Assembly: GCA_902609855.1 (NCBI GenBank)
Contig: CACLTL010000002.1
Location: forward strand, 62,001-126,000
Direction: 5' to 3'
Origin: an uncultured Pelagibacteraceae bacterium
GTDB taxonomy: Bacteria; Pseudomonadota; Alphaproteobacteria; Pelagibacterales; Pelagibacteraceae
Length of the DNA stretch: 64,000 bases
Part shown: piece after piece, positions 9,284 through 17,261 of the stretch
Layout of the letters: every line of letters starts with the position of its first letter
Numbering within the stretch: position 1 is the first letter of the stretch
The notes under the pieces: model-generated
What the model was told of the DNA's origin: nothing
Seen by the model: the letters and a program-made list of their open reading frames with translations, nothing else
The model's database searches: none
Position numbers and translations under genes: made by a program

Positions 9284-9862
9284 TTATTTAGACCAATTTA
9301 ACATAAAAGACTTTGGTGCTTGCTTGTGTGCCTTTTCACATTTTTCAAAATTTTTATTATATTTATTTATCAATGATTTTTCTTTTAAACTCTTTTTTTT
9401 TAAATTTTCTCGGGCAGACATTTTGATAATCACAATTTGAAGTTCCTCTAAATCATCAATTCTTTTTTTTGCTGAATTCCAGGGACTCAATAATGATGAA
9501 GTTATTATTTTATCTGCTTCTCTCCATTCGTTCATAAGCTGCTTATATTTTTGAAAAGTATATCCTTTTTGCACTTGATCATACGTAGGTATAATTGGTC
9601 TAGGATGTGCTTTTATCCATTTTTGGTATTCTATCTCGTATTTAGCATTAGTTGATTGTTGAATTTTTTTTTCTTCTTTTATCCTCTTAAGAGTGTCTAT
9701 ATATTTTGGATCGTTTAATACCAATGAACTAAATTGATTTCTTAAATATGTATCGCTTTCCGAAATGATTTGAAAATCTGCACATTTTTCTATTGCTTTA
9801 TCAACCTTGTTTGAACAAGCTGTTAGCAAACCCAGAACCACGATCGCTAAAAGTTTTTTCAT
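9284..9862 (-). CDS. Island lipoprotein of unknown function
   Basis: This 192 aa protein has a lipoprotein signal peptide (MKKLLAIVVLGLLTAC, lipobox LLTAC, cysteine about residue 16). The rest is charged and mostly helical, rich in Lys/Glu, with no recognisable domain. The start overlaps the stop of the McrB-N/NOV_C gene by four bases (ATGA), so the two are co-translated. It would be anchored in the cell envelope, an odd partner for a predicted cytoplasmic nuclease. It could act in exclusion or surface change, but nothing in the sequence proves this. Confidence 0.75.
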   Translation of the reverse strand: MKKLLAIVVLGLLTACSNKVDKAIEKCADFQIISESDTYLRNQFSSLVLNDPKYIDTLKRIKEEKKIQQSTNAKYEIEYQKWIKAHPRPIIPTYDQVQKGYTFQKYKQLMNEWREADKIITSSLLSPWNSAKKRIDDLEELQIVIIKMSARENLKKKSLKEKSLINKYNKNFEKCEKAHKQAPKSFMLNWSK

Positions 9863-11055
9863 AATCTAAAATCTAAATTTAACGTCACTAAATCTATATT
9901 AAATTCTCCCTGCATTTTTTCAAATAAATTTAAAATTTTATCGAAATTAGCTACATCTTTAAGCTTTTCGCTTGGGTTTTTAATAACCTCTATCTCTGCT
10001 TTAGTTAGTGCGTTCGTCACTAAATATATATTAAATTTTTCTCTATTTTTTTTATTTAACATTGCAATAATTTCATTTTTTGTTAAGTCGATATCATTAA
10101 TCGTTTTTCCCGAAGATGATTTAACCTCAATGAATATCTCCTCTCCTTTTTCGTTGTATGAGGTTATATCGTAGCCTGGTTTTTCGTTTAACTCTGCATG
10201 CCATTTAACCTTCTTTGAAAGGTCTTTTAAACCAATTTTATTTAATTTATCTTTTTCATACTCAAAGACAATTTTCTCACCTTTTCGACCTATAAAAGCT
10301 GAACGATCGCTCCTTCTCTTTTTTTGTTTTATTTTTTTGCTTTTTTTAGTTTTAGCATTTGTTTTTTTTTTCGGTGTTCTATTTTCAAAAGTCTTAATTT
10401 TTAAATCTTGATCTTGAAACTTAATTGGGTCTGCAACTGCGTTAACTAAACTATCTATGGATGGTGTTAGAGGATTTTCATGAATCTCAACATAAAATTC
10501 TAACATCTTTTTGAAATCATTAATAAGTTCGTTATCTTCAGGCAAATTATCTATTTCATAGGACAAACTAAATATTGCAGATTGTTCATAGCCCTCTTGT
10601 CTAAATTCTTTTGGGGAGGCTGTTAAATCAATAGGATCTAATGTTAAGTTTTCAATATTAAGATCATTTTCAAAAACCTTCTGAATACGAGATGCTGCTT
10701 TTCTCATTTTTGAATAAGCTTCTTTTTTTGGAGAAAAAACTTCTAAAAATTGCCCGGTACCAAAAGCAATTGAAAGGTGAACTTTTTTTAGATCAACTGA
10801 ATATAAATAGACTAAAGAATAACCTTCGCTTTGTTTATCTGCTAATCTAACATCTCTTGCGCTTATCCATGGAGCATATGGAACCGTCGCTACTCCTTTA
10901 GTAGCTTTAATCTTTATATAATCTTTGTGATCGGAGTTAGATACAATACCTCCGAGAATGTTAGTTATCTTTTTATAAATTTCATCTACGTTATTTGTGT
11001 TATTTTTAAAAAAAGCAGGCCACTCTTTTGAAAGGCTTTGAAGTTCTTCTCTCAT
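9859..11055 (-). CDS. McrB-N (DUF3578) plus NOV_C (DUF3883) protein, predicted modification-dependent nuclease
   Basis: The N-terminal half (about residues 1-160) resembles the MrcB_N/DUF3578 domain: MREELQSLSKEWPAFF, VPYAPWISARD, then YSLVYLYSVDLKKVHLSIAFG. A Lys-rich linker follows (about 215-255). The C-terminal third matches NOV_C/DUF3883 with RKGEKIVFEYE and a PD-(D/E)xK-like core (GYDITSY followed by IFIEVKS). No AAA+ motor or methyltransferase is present. The best reading is a stand-alone Type IV-like restriction factor. ATG at 11055 is chosen because related proteins begin MREEL; an upstream in-frame start at 11088 is possible. It is coupled to the downstream lipoprotein gene. Confidence 0.75.
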   Translation of the reverse strand: MREELQSLSKEWPAFFKNNTNNVDEIYKKITNILGGIVSNSDHKDYIKIKATKGVATVPYAPWISARDVRLADKQSEGYSLVYLYSVDLKKVHLSIAFGTGQFLEVFSPKKEAYSKMRKAASRIQKVFENDLNIENLTLDPIDLTASPKEFRQEGYEQSAIFSLSYEIDNLPEDNELINDFKKMLEFYVEIHENPLTPSIDSLVNAVADPIKFQDQDLKIKTFENRTPKKKTNAKTKKSKKIKQKKRRSDRSAFIGRKGEKIVFEYEKDKLNKIGLKDLSKKVKWHAELNEKPGYDITSYNEKGEEIFIEVKSSSGKTINDIDLTKNEIIAMLNKKNREKFNIYLVTNALTKAEIEVIKNPSEKLKDVANFDKILNLFEKMQGEFNIDLVTLNLDFRL

Positions 11056-11070
11056 GATCACACCATATCC

Positions 11071-11100
11071 GGACTCACTGGCGATCACAATACGGACTCA
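11071..11100 (+). repeat. Paired GGACTCA heptamers, right end of island
   Basis: GGACTCA occurs at 11071-11077 and 11094-11100, with start points 23 bases apart (about two helical turns), just upstream of the McrB-N gene. Orientation is the same as the pair at 9234-9251. The pair could overlap the promoter of the island operon. Confidence 0.5.
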
Positions 11101-11173
11101 CCCAGCAAAGAAATGAGGCCTTCTGGTTGTGTAAGAATTGTTATATAACAATAAATAACGTTAACAGGTTCAC

Positions 11174-11197
11174 GGCACCTGGCAACAGAACGCCCCT
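11174..11197 (+). repeat. Direct repeat copy 2 (displaced ssrA 3' end)
   Basis: This copy is identical over 24 bp to 9165-9188. The flanking base before it breaks the outer stem (only GGC/GCC can pair), so it probably no longer folds as the complete tmRNA hairpin. A perfect palindrome ATTGTTATATAACAAT lies at 11137-11152. The interval 11101-11226 contains no gene. Confidence 0.8.
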
Positions 11198-11226
11198 TAA
11201 AACGAATAAGATGTTATAATTTATAA

Positions 11227-11403
11227 GTGATTCAAAAATTAAAAATATTATTATTTTTTTTTCTAATTTCTGGGTGTAACACTGTGACAGGAACTGTTGA
11301 AGGTACATCCAGAGGGATTATCAAAGATACTAAAACAATTTATCATTATAGCACTTGTGTATTCACCAAAAAACAATGTGGAGATCTAGATCTTGGTGAT
11401 TAA
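11227..11403 (+). CDS. Small putative lipoprotein (entericidin-like)
   Basis: This 58 aa ORF starts with GTG; an in-frame stop directly precedes it. The N-terminus is a lipoprotein signal (MIQKLKILLFFFLISGC) followed by NTVTGTVEGTSRGIIKDTK. The N-T-V/G-rich stretch after the lipid cysteine recalls entericidin-type small lipoproteins, but the tail carries two more cysteines. A TATAAT box lies at 11215-11220, so the transcript would be leaderless or nearly so. It sits between repeat copy 2 and the decayed copy 3. The function is not known. Confidence 0.55.
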   Translation: MIQKLKILLFFFLISGCNTVTGTVEGTSRGIIKDTKTIYHYSTCVFTKKQCGDLDLGD

Positions 11404-11405
11404 AA

Positions 11406-11427
11406 GCAACTGCAACAGGACGCACTT
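11406..11427 (+). repeat. Degenerate third copy of the ssrA-end repeat
   Basis: The sequence GCAACTGCAACAGGACGCAC, followed by a T/A run, aligns to the 24-bp repeat with a one-base deletion and a few substitutions. It keeps the CTG-n-CAG hairpin core. It lies three bases after the small lipoprotein stop, suggesting an older insertion or duplication step. The rest of 11428-11482 shows nothing recognisable. Confidence 0.45.
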
Positions 11428-11482
11428 TTAAAAATTGAATATTAAGATTAAATTTATAGTCTAAAAATAAATTATTTTTCAA

Positions 11483-12154
11483 ATGAAACATATTAAATTA
11501 GTACTTAAAAGAATCAGGCAACTATTGTTATCCTCTCAAAGAGAGAAAAACCTAGCAAAAATTATTTCGAAACAAATTTTATTGCTAGAAAAAAACAAAA
11601 AGAAAATTAATATTTTAGATTATGGATCAGGTTATGAACCATTGGTGATAAATTTAATTTATAAAAATATTAAAAGTAAATATAAAACGGTAAATATTAG
11701 TTGTTGTGATTATTATACAAATAACCAAGTAAAAAAACTTAACAAAAAAAACAAAAATATAAAATTTTTCAAAATAGATAATCTAAGATCTAAGAAAAAA
11801 CGATATGATATATCAATTTGTGCCGATGTTTTGCATCATGTTGGTGTAGATAATTTGATAGGAATTAAAAAAATTCTATCTTTTTTAAAAAATAAAAGTA
11901 AAAATATTTTGATTAAAGATCATTATGAATATTCTATATTTTCCAGACAAACACTAAGATTTATGGATTTTGTTGGAAATTATTATAATGGAGTGAATGT
12001 TCCAAAAAAATATTTTACAAAAAATTCTATTGCAAAAATTTTAAAACAATCAAATTTAAAATTAAACAAGGAGATTAATAATTATCAATATTACTCAAAA
12101 ATATTTTTATTTTTTTCAAATCCTAAACTACACTTTATCAAAATTTTAAATTAA
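11483..12154 (+). CDS. Class I SAM-dependent methyltransferase
   Basis: This 223 aa protein has a SAM-binding motif I (NILDYGSGYEP, about residues 42-53) and a motif with DVLHHVGVDNL near residue 115. It resembles the Methyltransf_11/23 group. The substrate is unknown. Neighbouring TylF-like methyltransferase and GT17 genes suggest glycan or lipid head-group modification. The gene is extremely AT-rich and Lys/Asn/Ile-heavy even for this window, which fits its place in the accessory zone after the ssrA island. Confidence 0.75.
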   Translation: MKHIKLVLKRIRQLLLSSQREKNLAKIISKQILLLEKNKKKINILDYGSGYEPLVINLIYKNIKSKYKTVNISCCDYYTNNQVKKLNKKNKNIKFFKIDNLRSKKKRYDISICADVLHHVGVDNLIGIKKILSFLKNKSKNILIKDHYEYSIFSRQTLRFMDFVGNYYNGVNVPKKYFTKNSIAKILKQSNLKLNKEINNYQYYSKIFLFFSNPKLHFIKILN

Positions 12155-12217
12155 GATATGAAGTAGAAAAATGGATCTTTAATTATTTAAAAATGTTATA
12201 AGTTAATTAAAAATTTT

Positions 12218-12988
12218 ATGGTGCAAATTATTCAAAAATTTTTAAATAAATTGCTTAGTTTATTTAATTTACAAGTAATCAAAAAAAATGAAAATGGAGT
12301 TATAGACAAAAGATCCGTAGCCTCATTTCAATTAAGCGATAAACATTACAAATTATATTTTGAAGGTTTAAATAAATCTAAAAATAATCATTCAGATAAT
12401 TTTTGGAAACAATCTAGATTTTTAGACTTAATGAATTTAGTTCAGATGGTTTTAAAAAAAGAGAATACTAAAGATTTTGCAGAAGTTGGTTGTTGGAAAG
12501 GTCACTCATCTTTTTTTATTTCCAAATTAATTTCAGAGTATAACAAAAAAATAAGTTTTCATATCTTTGATAGTTTTGAAGGTCTTTCTCAAGCAAGTAT
12601 TAAAGACATCAATATTAATAAATTTGAAAAAAAAAAAATTAAGGAGATCAGGACACAATTTATTTCAGATGAACAATTTGTGAAAAATGAAGTTCTCAAA
12701 GATTTTGACTTTGTTAGAATTTATAAAGGTTGGATTCCAGAAAAATTTAACCTGATAGATAATTCAAAATTTTCTTTTGTTCATATCGATGTTGATCTAT
12801 ATGAACCAACTTTAAAAAGTTTAGAATTTTTTTTCCCTCGTCTTGAAGAGGGGGGTGTAATAGTTTGTGATGATTACAACTCGATGGATTTTAATGGTTC
12901 TAAATTAGCATGGGATGAATTTTTTTCTGACAAAAAAGTAAATTTTAAATTTACGCCATCATTGGGTGGGAGTTTTGTTATTAAATAA
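12218..12988 (+). CDS. TylF/MycF-like O-methyltransferase
   Basis: The 256 aa protein contains FAEVGCWKGHSS (SAM motif I), FHIFDSFEGLSQ (motif II-like), FVHIDVDLYEPTLKSLEFF and GGVIVCDDYNS. The IDVDLY and DDY residues match the metal-binding aspartates of the TylF/macrocin O-methyltransferase family. Such enzymes methylate sugar hydroxyls, so the target may be a surface polysaccharide. It lies 63 bases after the preceding methyltransferase on the same strand and converges on the GT17 gene with a 19-base gap. Confidence 0.82.
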   Translation: MVQIIQKFLNKLLSLFNLQVIKKNENGVIDKRSVASFQLSDKHYKLYFEGLNKSKNNHSDNFWKQSRFLDLMNLVQMVLKKENTKDFAEVGCWKGHSSFFISKLISEYNKKISFHIFDSFEGLSQASIKDININKFEKKKIKEIRTQFISDEQFVKNEVLKDFDFVRIYKGWIPEKFNLIDNSKFSFVHIDVDLYEPTLKSLEFFFPRLEEGGVIVCDDYNSMDFNGSKLAWDEFFSDKKVNFKFTPSLGGSFVIK

Positions 12989-13007
12989 TTCTTTAGTCGA
13001 TCGTGTT

Positions 13008-13910
13008 TCACCTCTCATCAAACCATGAAGAATATTTTTCTTTATTGTTTACTAAATATTTTGGCAATAAATTATATTCAATTTTAGAAAGTTGCACTTT
13101 AATATTTTTTCCCCATCTTAAATTTAAATTTTTTTTATCAGCTTTGTGATTATAAGGAATATACCTGTTCTTAATCATACTCTTAACATCTTCCAATTTT
13201 ATACCTGTCAATTCAAATTCATCATGATGTTCGTCATTTTTATGTTTTTCATAAATTTCCTCGGGGCTCTTTATTTCAGTAAAATGCCAACCACCATCAT
13301 TCACAACTTTTAAATTTATAAATTTATCTTTTTTAAAAAGAGTATCGACTCTCCACCATCCATATTTTTTTGTTTTAATGTTACGTAGCTCAGTAATTGA
13401 ATTAAGGTCTTTGACTTTACATGCTTTAGATCCAAACCAATTATAACCTGGAAGACAAAGGTTAAATTTATAATATAAAAGTTTTTGATTAAATAATACG
13501 AACTTATTTTTACATCTTTTTAAATCAAATTTTTCTAAATTTGGAATTTCATCACTATCACTATAAATAACCCAATCATTATCTTTGTTCATTTTTACTT
13601 CATTAAAAATTGCTTCCCTTTGATGAAGTATTCTTTTTTGGGCATTAGTTCTAAATATTGAATTTTCCCCCTCAGTTATAGTTTCTGTTCTTACCAAGTC
13701 CTTGGGTTCGTCTTCAATAATTATATAATTTATTTTTTCTTTAAATTTTTTGAAGTCATTGATTTTAAAATTTAGATTTTTTTTCTCACCTGCATGAGTA
13801 TATCTTGCTTCACAAACTATAAATTCATCAACAAATTTATCTAAAATATTTAATCTGAGTTCAAATAACAAAGGTTCATTAAAATAAGTAATACAATCAA
13901 TTACTTTCAT
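13008..13910 (-). CDS. Glycosyltransferase family 17-like protein
   Basis: The 300 aa protein starts MKVIDCITYFNEPLLFELRL and carries the DWVIYSDSDEIPNLE stretch with an acidic metal/nucleotide-sugar motif (SDSDE), then a GGWHFTEIKSPEEIYEK segment. These features match GT17 (N-acetylglucosaminyltransferase-like) proteins found in marine bacteria and viruses. It probably transfers a sugar during surface glycan synthesis; donor and acceptor are unknown. It starts two bases after a tiny membrane-peptide ORF and lies downstream of the MazG-like gene on the same strand. Confidence 0.82.
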   Translation of the reverse strand: MKVIDCITYFNEPLLFELRLNILDKFVDEFIVCEARYTHAGEKKNLNFKINDFKKFKEKINYIIIEDEPKDLVRTETITEGENSIFRTNAQKRILHQREAIFNEVKMNKDNDWVIYSDSDEIPNLEKFDLKRCKNKFVLFNQKLLYYKFNLCLPGYNWFGSKACKVKDLNSITELRNIKTKKYGWWRVDTLFKKDKFINLKVVNDGGWHFTEIKSPEEIYEKHKNDEHHDEFELTGIKLEDVKSMIKNRYIPYNHKADKKNLNLRWGKNIKVQLSKIEYNLLPKYLVNNKEKYSSWFDER

Positions 13911-13912
13911 AA

Positions 13913-13996
13913 TTAAAATATATACTTATCTGCAAGGTATATTAATATACCTACGGCTATACCCAAAAAAATCCAATAAAAATTTTCTTTCATCAT
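13913..13996 (-). CDS. 27-residue single-pass membrane peptide (putative)
   Basis: A short ORF fits exactly between the MazG-like gene and the GT17 gene. Its ATG overlaps the upstream stop as ATGA (13993-13996), and its TAA ends two bases before the GT17 start. The peptide MMKENFYWIFLGIAVGILIY continues with a short charged tail and forms one membrane helix. The tight coupling at both ends supports translation, but no homolog is known to me. It could also be only a translational bridge. Confidence 0.45.
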   Translation of the reverse strand: MMKENFYWIFLGIAVGILIYLADKYIF

Positions 13997-14364
13997 GCAA
14001 CGAACTTACTAAAATCTGGTTTAAAGTAATTTGGTCCCTTCATTACTTTTCCTTTATCATTATAAATCGGCTTTCCATCTTTACCTAATTTGCTCATATT
14101 TGAGTTTTGAACTTCTTTAAAACAATTATCTAAATTAATTCCAAAGGCATGTCCGGCTCCATAAGTTACGTATAGGATATCAGTCAAAGCATCTGCTACT
14201 TCTTTTATATCTTTGTTGTATATTGCTACTTTGAGTTCATCCAACTCCTCTTTGATTAGATCTAATCTAAGAGCAGTGATTTTATCATTTGGGAAACCAG
14301 CTTTTTCTTTAATTTCTTGACCAAATGTTTCCATGAATTTTTTTACGCTTTCAAAATTAGTCAT
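13993..14364 (-). CDS. MazG-like / PRA-PH-fold nucleotide pyrophosphohydrolase
   Basis: The 123 aa protein is all-alpha. Its metal-binding motif KEELDELKVAI (EExxE-like) is followed 15-20 residues later by EVADALTDILYVTYG (ExxD). These are the hallmarks of the MazG/phosphoribosyl-ATP pyrophosphohydrolase superfamily. It probably hydrolyses non-canonical or surplus NTPs. A good Shine-Dalgarno (AAAGGA) lies about seven bases before the ATG, one of the clearer ones in the window. It heads the unit with the small peptide and GT17 and diverges from fumC. Confidence 0.85.
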   Translation of the reverse strand: MTNFESVKKFMETFGQEIKEKAGFPNDKITALRLDLIKEELDELKVAIYNKDIKEVADALTDILYVTYGAGHAFGINLDNCFKEVQNSNMSKLGKDGKPIYNDKGKVMKGPNYFKPDFSKFVA

Positions 14365-14424
14365 TTCTTATCCTTTATATTTTATAATTACTAAATAAGA
14401 GTGTATTATAGCAGTGAATCAAAT

Positions 14425-15813
14425 ATGAAATACAGAACAGAATTTGATAGTATTGGAAAAATCAAAGTGCCTGGTGATAAGTATTGGGGAGCTTCAACTG
14501 AAAGATCTAATAAATATTTTAACATTGGAGATTTTTTAGTAAGGCCCTTAGTTATTCACTCGATTGCAATAATAAAAAAAGCGGCGGCAGTAGTTAATGC
14601 AAGAAACAAAGATTTAGATATTAAAATCAGTAAATACATTATTAGGGCTGCGGATGAAGTTATTAAAGGTAAGCACGATAATCATTTTCCTTTGAAAGTT
14701 TGGCAAACAGGATCGGGAACGCAAACAAATATGAATGTAAACGAAGTAATAGCGAATCGAGCAATTCAAATGATGGGGGGAAAATTAGGAACTAAAAAAC
14801 CGGTTCATCCAAATGATCACGTTAATAAGTCTCAATCTACAAATGATGTTTTTCCTACAGCAATGCACATTGCTATAGCTATTAAAGCAAAAGAGAAACT
14901 GCTACCCTCTTTAAAATTGCTTGAAAAAGAATTGTCGAAGAAATCAAAAGAATTTAAGAATATTGTAAAAATTGGTAGGACTCATTTGCAAGATGCAACA
15001 CCTTTAACATTGGGTCAAGAGTTTTCAGGTTACCACACTCAACTTAAAAAATGTATTATAAGAATAGAAAATGCTCTTAAAGAAATTCATTATTTAGCTC
15101 AAGGTGGTACAGCAGTTGGAACTGGACTTAATACTAAAAAAAATTTTGATAAAAAAATTATTAAGGAAATCAGTAAAATTACAAGAATCAAATTTAAACC
15201 TGCAACAAATAAATTCGCAGCTTTAGCTGCTCATGACGAAATTGTGAATTTTTCTGGGACGTTAAATACTACAGCTGTTTGTTTAATGAAAATCGCTAAT
15301 GACATTAGGTTTTTGGGTTCAGGTCCAAGAGCAGGTTACGGAGAACTTATTCTTCCATCAAACGAACCGGGTTCTTCTATAATGCCTGGAAAAGTCAATC
15401 CAACTCAGTCTGAGGCAGTGACAATGGTGTGTGTAAAAGTAATTGGAAATCATAATGGAATAACTATGGCAGGTTCACATGGTCATTTTGAATTAAATGT
15501 TTTTAAACCATTAATAATTCATAATATCTTACAATCAATTGAGATCATGAGTGACTCTTCTAAAACTTTTGCAATGTATTGTGTTAAAGGAATTAAAGCG
15601 GATAAAAAAAGAATTAAATATTTATTAGATAATTCACTGATGTTGGTTACAGCATTAGCTCCAAAGATTGGATATGATAAGGCTGCTTTCATAGCAAAAA
15701 CTGCACATAAAAATGGAACTACTTTAAAACATGAAGTAATTAAATCGGGACTGATTAGTGAGAGAGAATATAATAAAATTATGAATCCTCTTAAAATGAC
15801 AAAACCAAAATAA
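14425..15813 (+). CDS. fumC: Class II fumarate hydratase
   Basis: This fumarase (about 462 aa) converts fumarate to malate in the TCA cycle. Visible motifs are the N-terminal [38 protein letters not shown], the catalytic [16 protein letters not shown] and the family signature [18 protein letters not shown] at 14425 is chosen because class II fumarases begin a few residues before RTExD. An in-frame GTG at 14401 would add eight residues that do not look conserved. The stop abuts the convergent AsmA-like gene with no spacer. Confidence 0.95.
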   Translation: MKYRTEFDSIGKIKVPGDKYWGASTERSNKYFNIGDFLVRPLVIHSIAIIKKAAAVVNARNKDLDIKISKYIIRAADEVIKGKHDNHFPLKVWQTGSGTQTNMNVNEVIANRAIQMMGGKLGTKKPVHPNDHVNKSQSTNDVFPTAMHIAIAIKAKEKLLPSLKLLEKELSKKSKEFKNIVKIGRTHLQDATPLTLGQEFSGYHTQLKKCIIRIENALKEIHYLAQGGTAVGTGLNTKKNFDKKIIKEISKITRIKFKPATNKFAALAAHDEIVNFSGTLNTTAVCLMKIANDIRFLGSGPRAGYGELILPSNEPGSSIMPGKVNPTQSEAVTMVCVKVIGNHNGITMAGSHGHFELNVFKPLIIHNILQSIEIMSDSSKTFAMYCVKGIKADKKRIKYLLDNSLMLVTALAPKIGYDKAAFIAKTAHKNGTTLKHEVIKSGLISEREYNKIMNPLKMTKPK

Positions 15814-17217
15814 CTAAGAAATTTCTATTATAAATTCCTTAATTTTTTTTAAATCAAATATATTTAAAAAATTCTTGTCGAAAAGAATTTTTTCAAAAGC
15901 ATGTTTGAAATATTTTAAATCCTCTTTAGAGGCCTCATATCCGTCTTTTGTTGAAATATTTTTAATATTTATTTTATTGTTTAAAACGCTTAAATTACCT
16001 TTTACTTGTAATTCAATATTTCCATTTTTATTTTTTATTTTAATAAAAAATTTTTTTAAAAATTCTCTTTTATTCTCTGCTATCAAATTGCAATCAAAGA
16101 ATAACAAGGGATAATCATCTAAAAAATTTATATTGCCCATACATTTTATTGTTTCATTTTTTGAAGATAGTATTTTTAAATAATCCATTCTTCCATAAGC
16201 TAAATCAATTTTTAAATTAAGATCATCAAAAAATTTGTTACTAAATTTTTGAGGTTTATGATTTATTTCACTTTTAATATTAATTTTTCTTAAAAAATCT
16301 TTAAATTGTAAAAGTTTTACTAAATCTAATTTTCTTAAAATTTTAGTATTAAATTCTTCGATAAGAATCTCTGAATTTATGTCAAGAAACGGGTTTAAAG
16401 TAATTTCACTTTTATTTCTAAGATATAGATTTTTATTTCTTAAAAAGGAATTGAATATTTTTAAAATATTGCCATCGAATTCAAAATTGGATTTGATATT
16501 GGTATTAAGTATTTTTGATTTAATAATACCAGTCTTTAAATTTTTTCTCTGGTTTTCATCAAAATTTATATCCGCGCTTATTCCTGAATTAAGTAATTTA
16601 AAATTTATATTTTTATGAATGTCACCTATCTTAATTTTAAAATGTTTGCTAAAAACCTCTCCTCTTATTAAGTTTTTATTATAACCAAAGTTTGCAAACT
16701 TAATATTATATAAGGTGATTACAGCATTTTTTTTATTAATTAATTTAATGTTTAAATTATCAAAATTAAATTTATTTTTTTGATAAAATAATTTTTCTAG
16801 AAAAAAATTTAAGTTGGAAATCTGAAGTGATAGTTCACTTTCTTTCAAAATTATTTTTTTTGTATTAAAATTTTTGTAATTATAGATATTCAATAAATCT
16901 AGATAAATCTTTACTTTCTTTACATTTAATTTTTCTTCAAAAGGCTCAAAATGTATTTGGGCATTATTTAATTCTAAATTTGGTAATGGAAAAATATTGT
17001 ATTCTATTTTTTCATGATTGCTTATTTTAAATTCATAATTCTCTAGAAGGTGGGATTTAATAATTTTAGCTTTTTTTTCATAATTAAAAAAAACAGGAAC
17101 TGATAAGAATACAACTATTGAAATAAGAAAGACTGTAATTAAGTATCTAAGAGAAAAGATAAACTTAAAAAATCTGTAATTCTCATTGTGAATTATTTTA
17201 TTAAATTTATTTAACAT
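15814..17217 (-). CDS. AsmA-like inner-membrane protein (tentative)
   Basis: This 467 aa protein has one N-terminal membrane helix (about residues 27-48). The long periplasmic part has repeating beta-strand character, rich in Asn, Ile, Lys and Phe (FNFDNLNIKLINKKNAVITL, LELNNAQIHFEP). This matches the beta-groove AsmA/DUF3971 type of phospholipid-transport protein by pattern, not by a diagnostic motif. It stands alone, diverging from uvrD (44-bp gap) and converging on fumC. Confidence in the family is moderate; in the gene, high. Confidence 0.65.
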   Translation of the reverse strand: MLNKFNKIIHNENYRFFKFIFSLRYLITVFLISIVVFLSVPVFFNYEKKAKIIKSHLLENYEFKISNHEKIEYNIFPLPNLELNNAQIHFEPFEEKLNVKKVKIYLDLLNIYNYKNFNTKKIILKESELSLQISNLNFFLEKLFYQKNKFNFDNLNIKLINKKNAVITLYNIKFANFGYNKNLIRGEVFSKHFKIKIGDIHKNINFKLLNSGISADINFDENQRKNLKTGIIKSKILNTNIKSNFEFDGNILKIFNSFLRNKNLYLRNKSEITLNPFLDINSEILIEEFNTKILRKLDLVKLLQFKDFLRKINIKSEINHKPQKFSNKFFDDLNLKIDLAYGRMDYLKILSSKNETIKCMGNINFLDDYPLLFFDCNLIAENKREFLKKFFIKIKNKNGNIELQVKGNLSVLNNKINIKNISTKDGYEASKEDLKYFKHAFEKILFDKNFLNIFDLKKIKEFIIEIS

Positions 17218-17261
17218 TTTTTTTATTTTTATATCTAGTATATAAATGAAAATTCTCTCTT

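Larger units (their letters stand above)
9165..11197. mobile_element. Candidate integrative element inserted at the 3' end of ssrA
   Basis: About 2 kb is bounded by identical 24-bp direct repeats that correspond to the tmRNA 3' end, the classic footprint of site-specific integration into ssrA. Each repeat copy is preceded by a palindrome 15-21 bases upstream: a hairpin at 9131-9149 and a perfect 16-bp palindrome at 11137-11152. The displaced copy therefore looks like an older ssrA end. The cargo is two minus-strand genes, a McrB-N/NOV_C protein and a lipoprotein. No integrase or recombinase gene is present, so the element is either a remnant or mobilised in trans. Confidence 0.6.

Noticed and set aside
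9252-9440. 62-residue plus-strand ORF after the tmRNA
   Set aside because: It overlaps the island lipoprotein on the opposite strand, has no domain, and the lipoprotein has a clear signal peptide and coupling.
9234-11100. GGACTCA copies as a CRISPR array
   Set aside because: Seven bases is too short for a repeat, spacing is irregular and no cas genes are present.
14401-14424. GTG start giving eight extra fumC residues
   Set aside because: The extra residues are unlike fumarase N-termini; ATG at 14425 fits the family.
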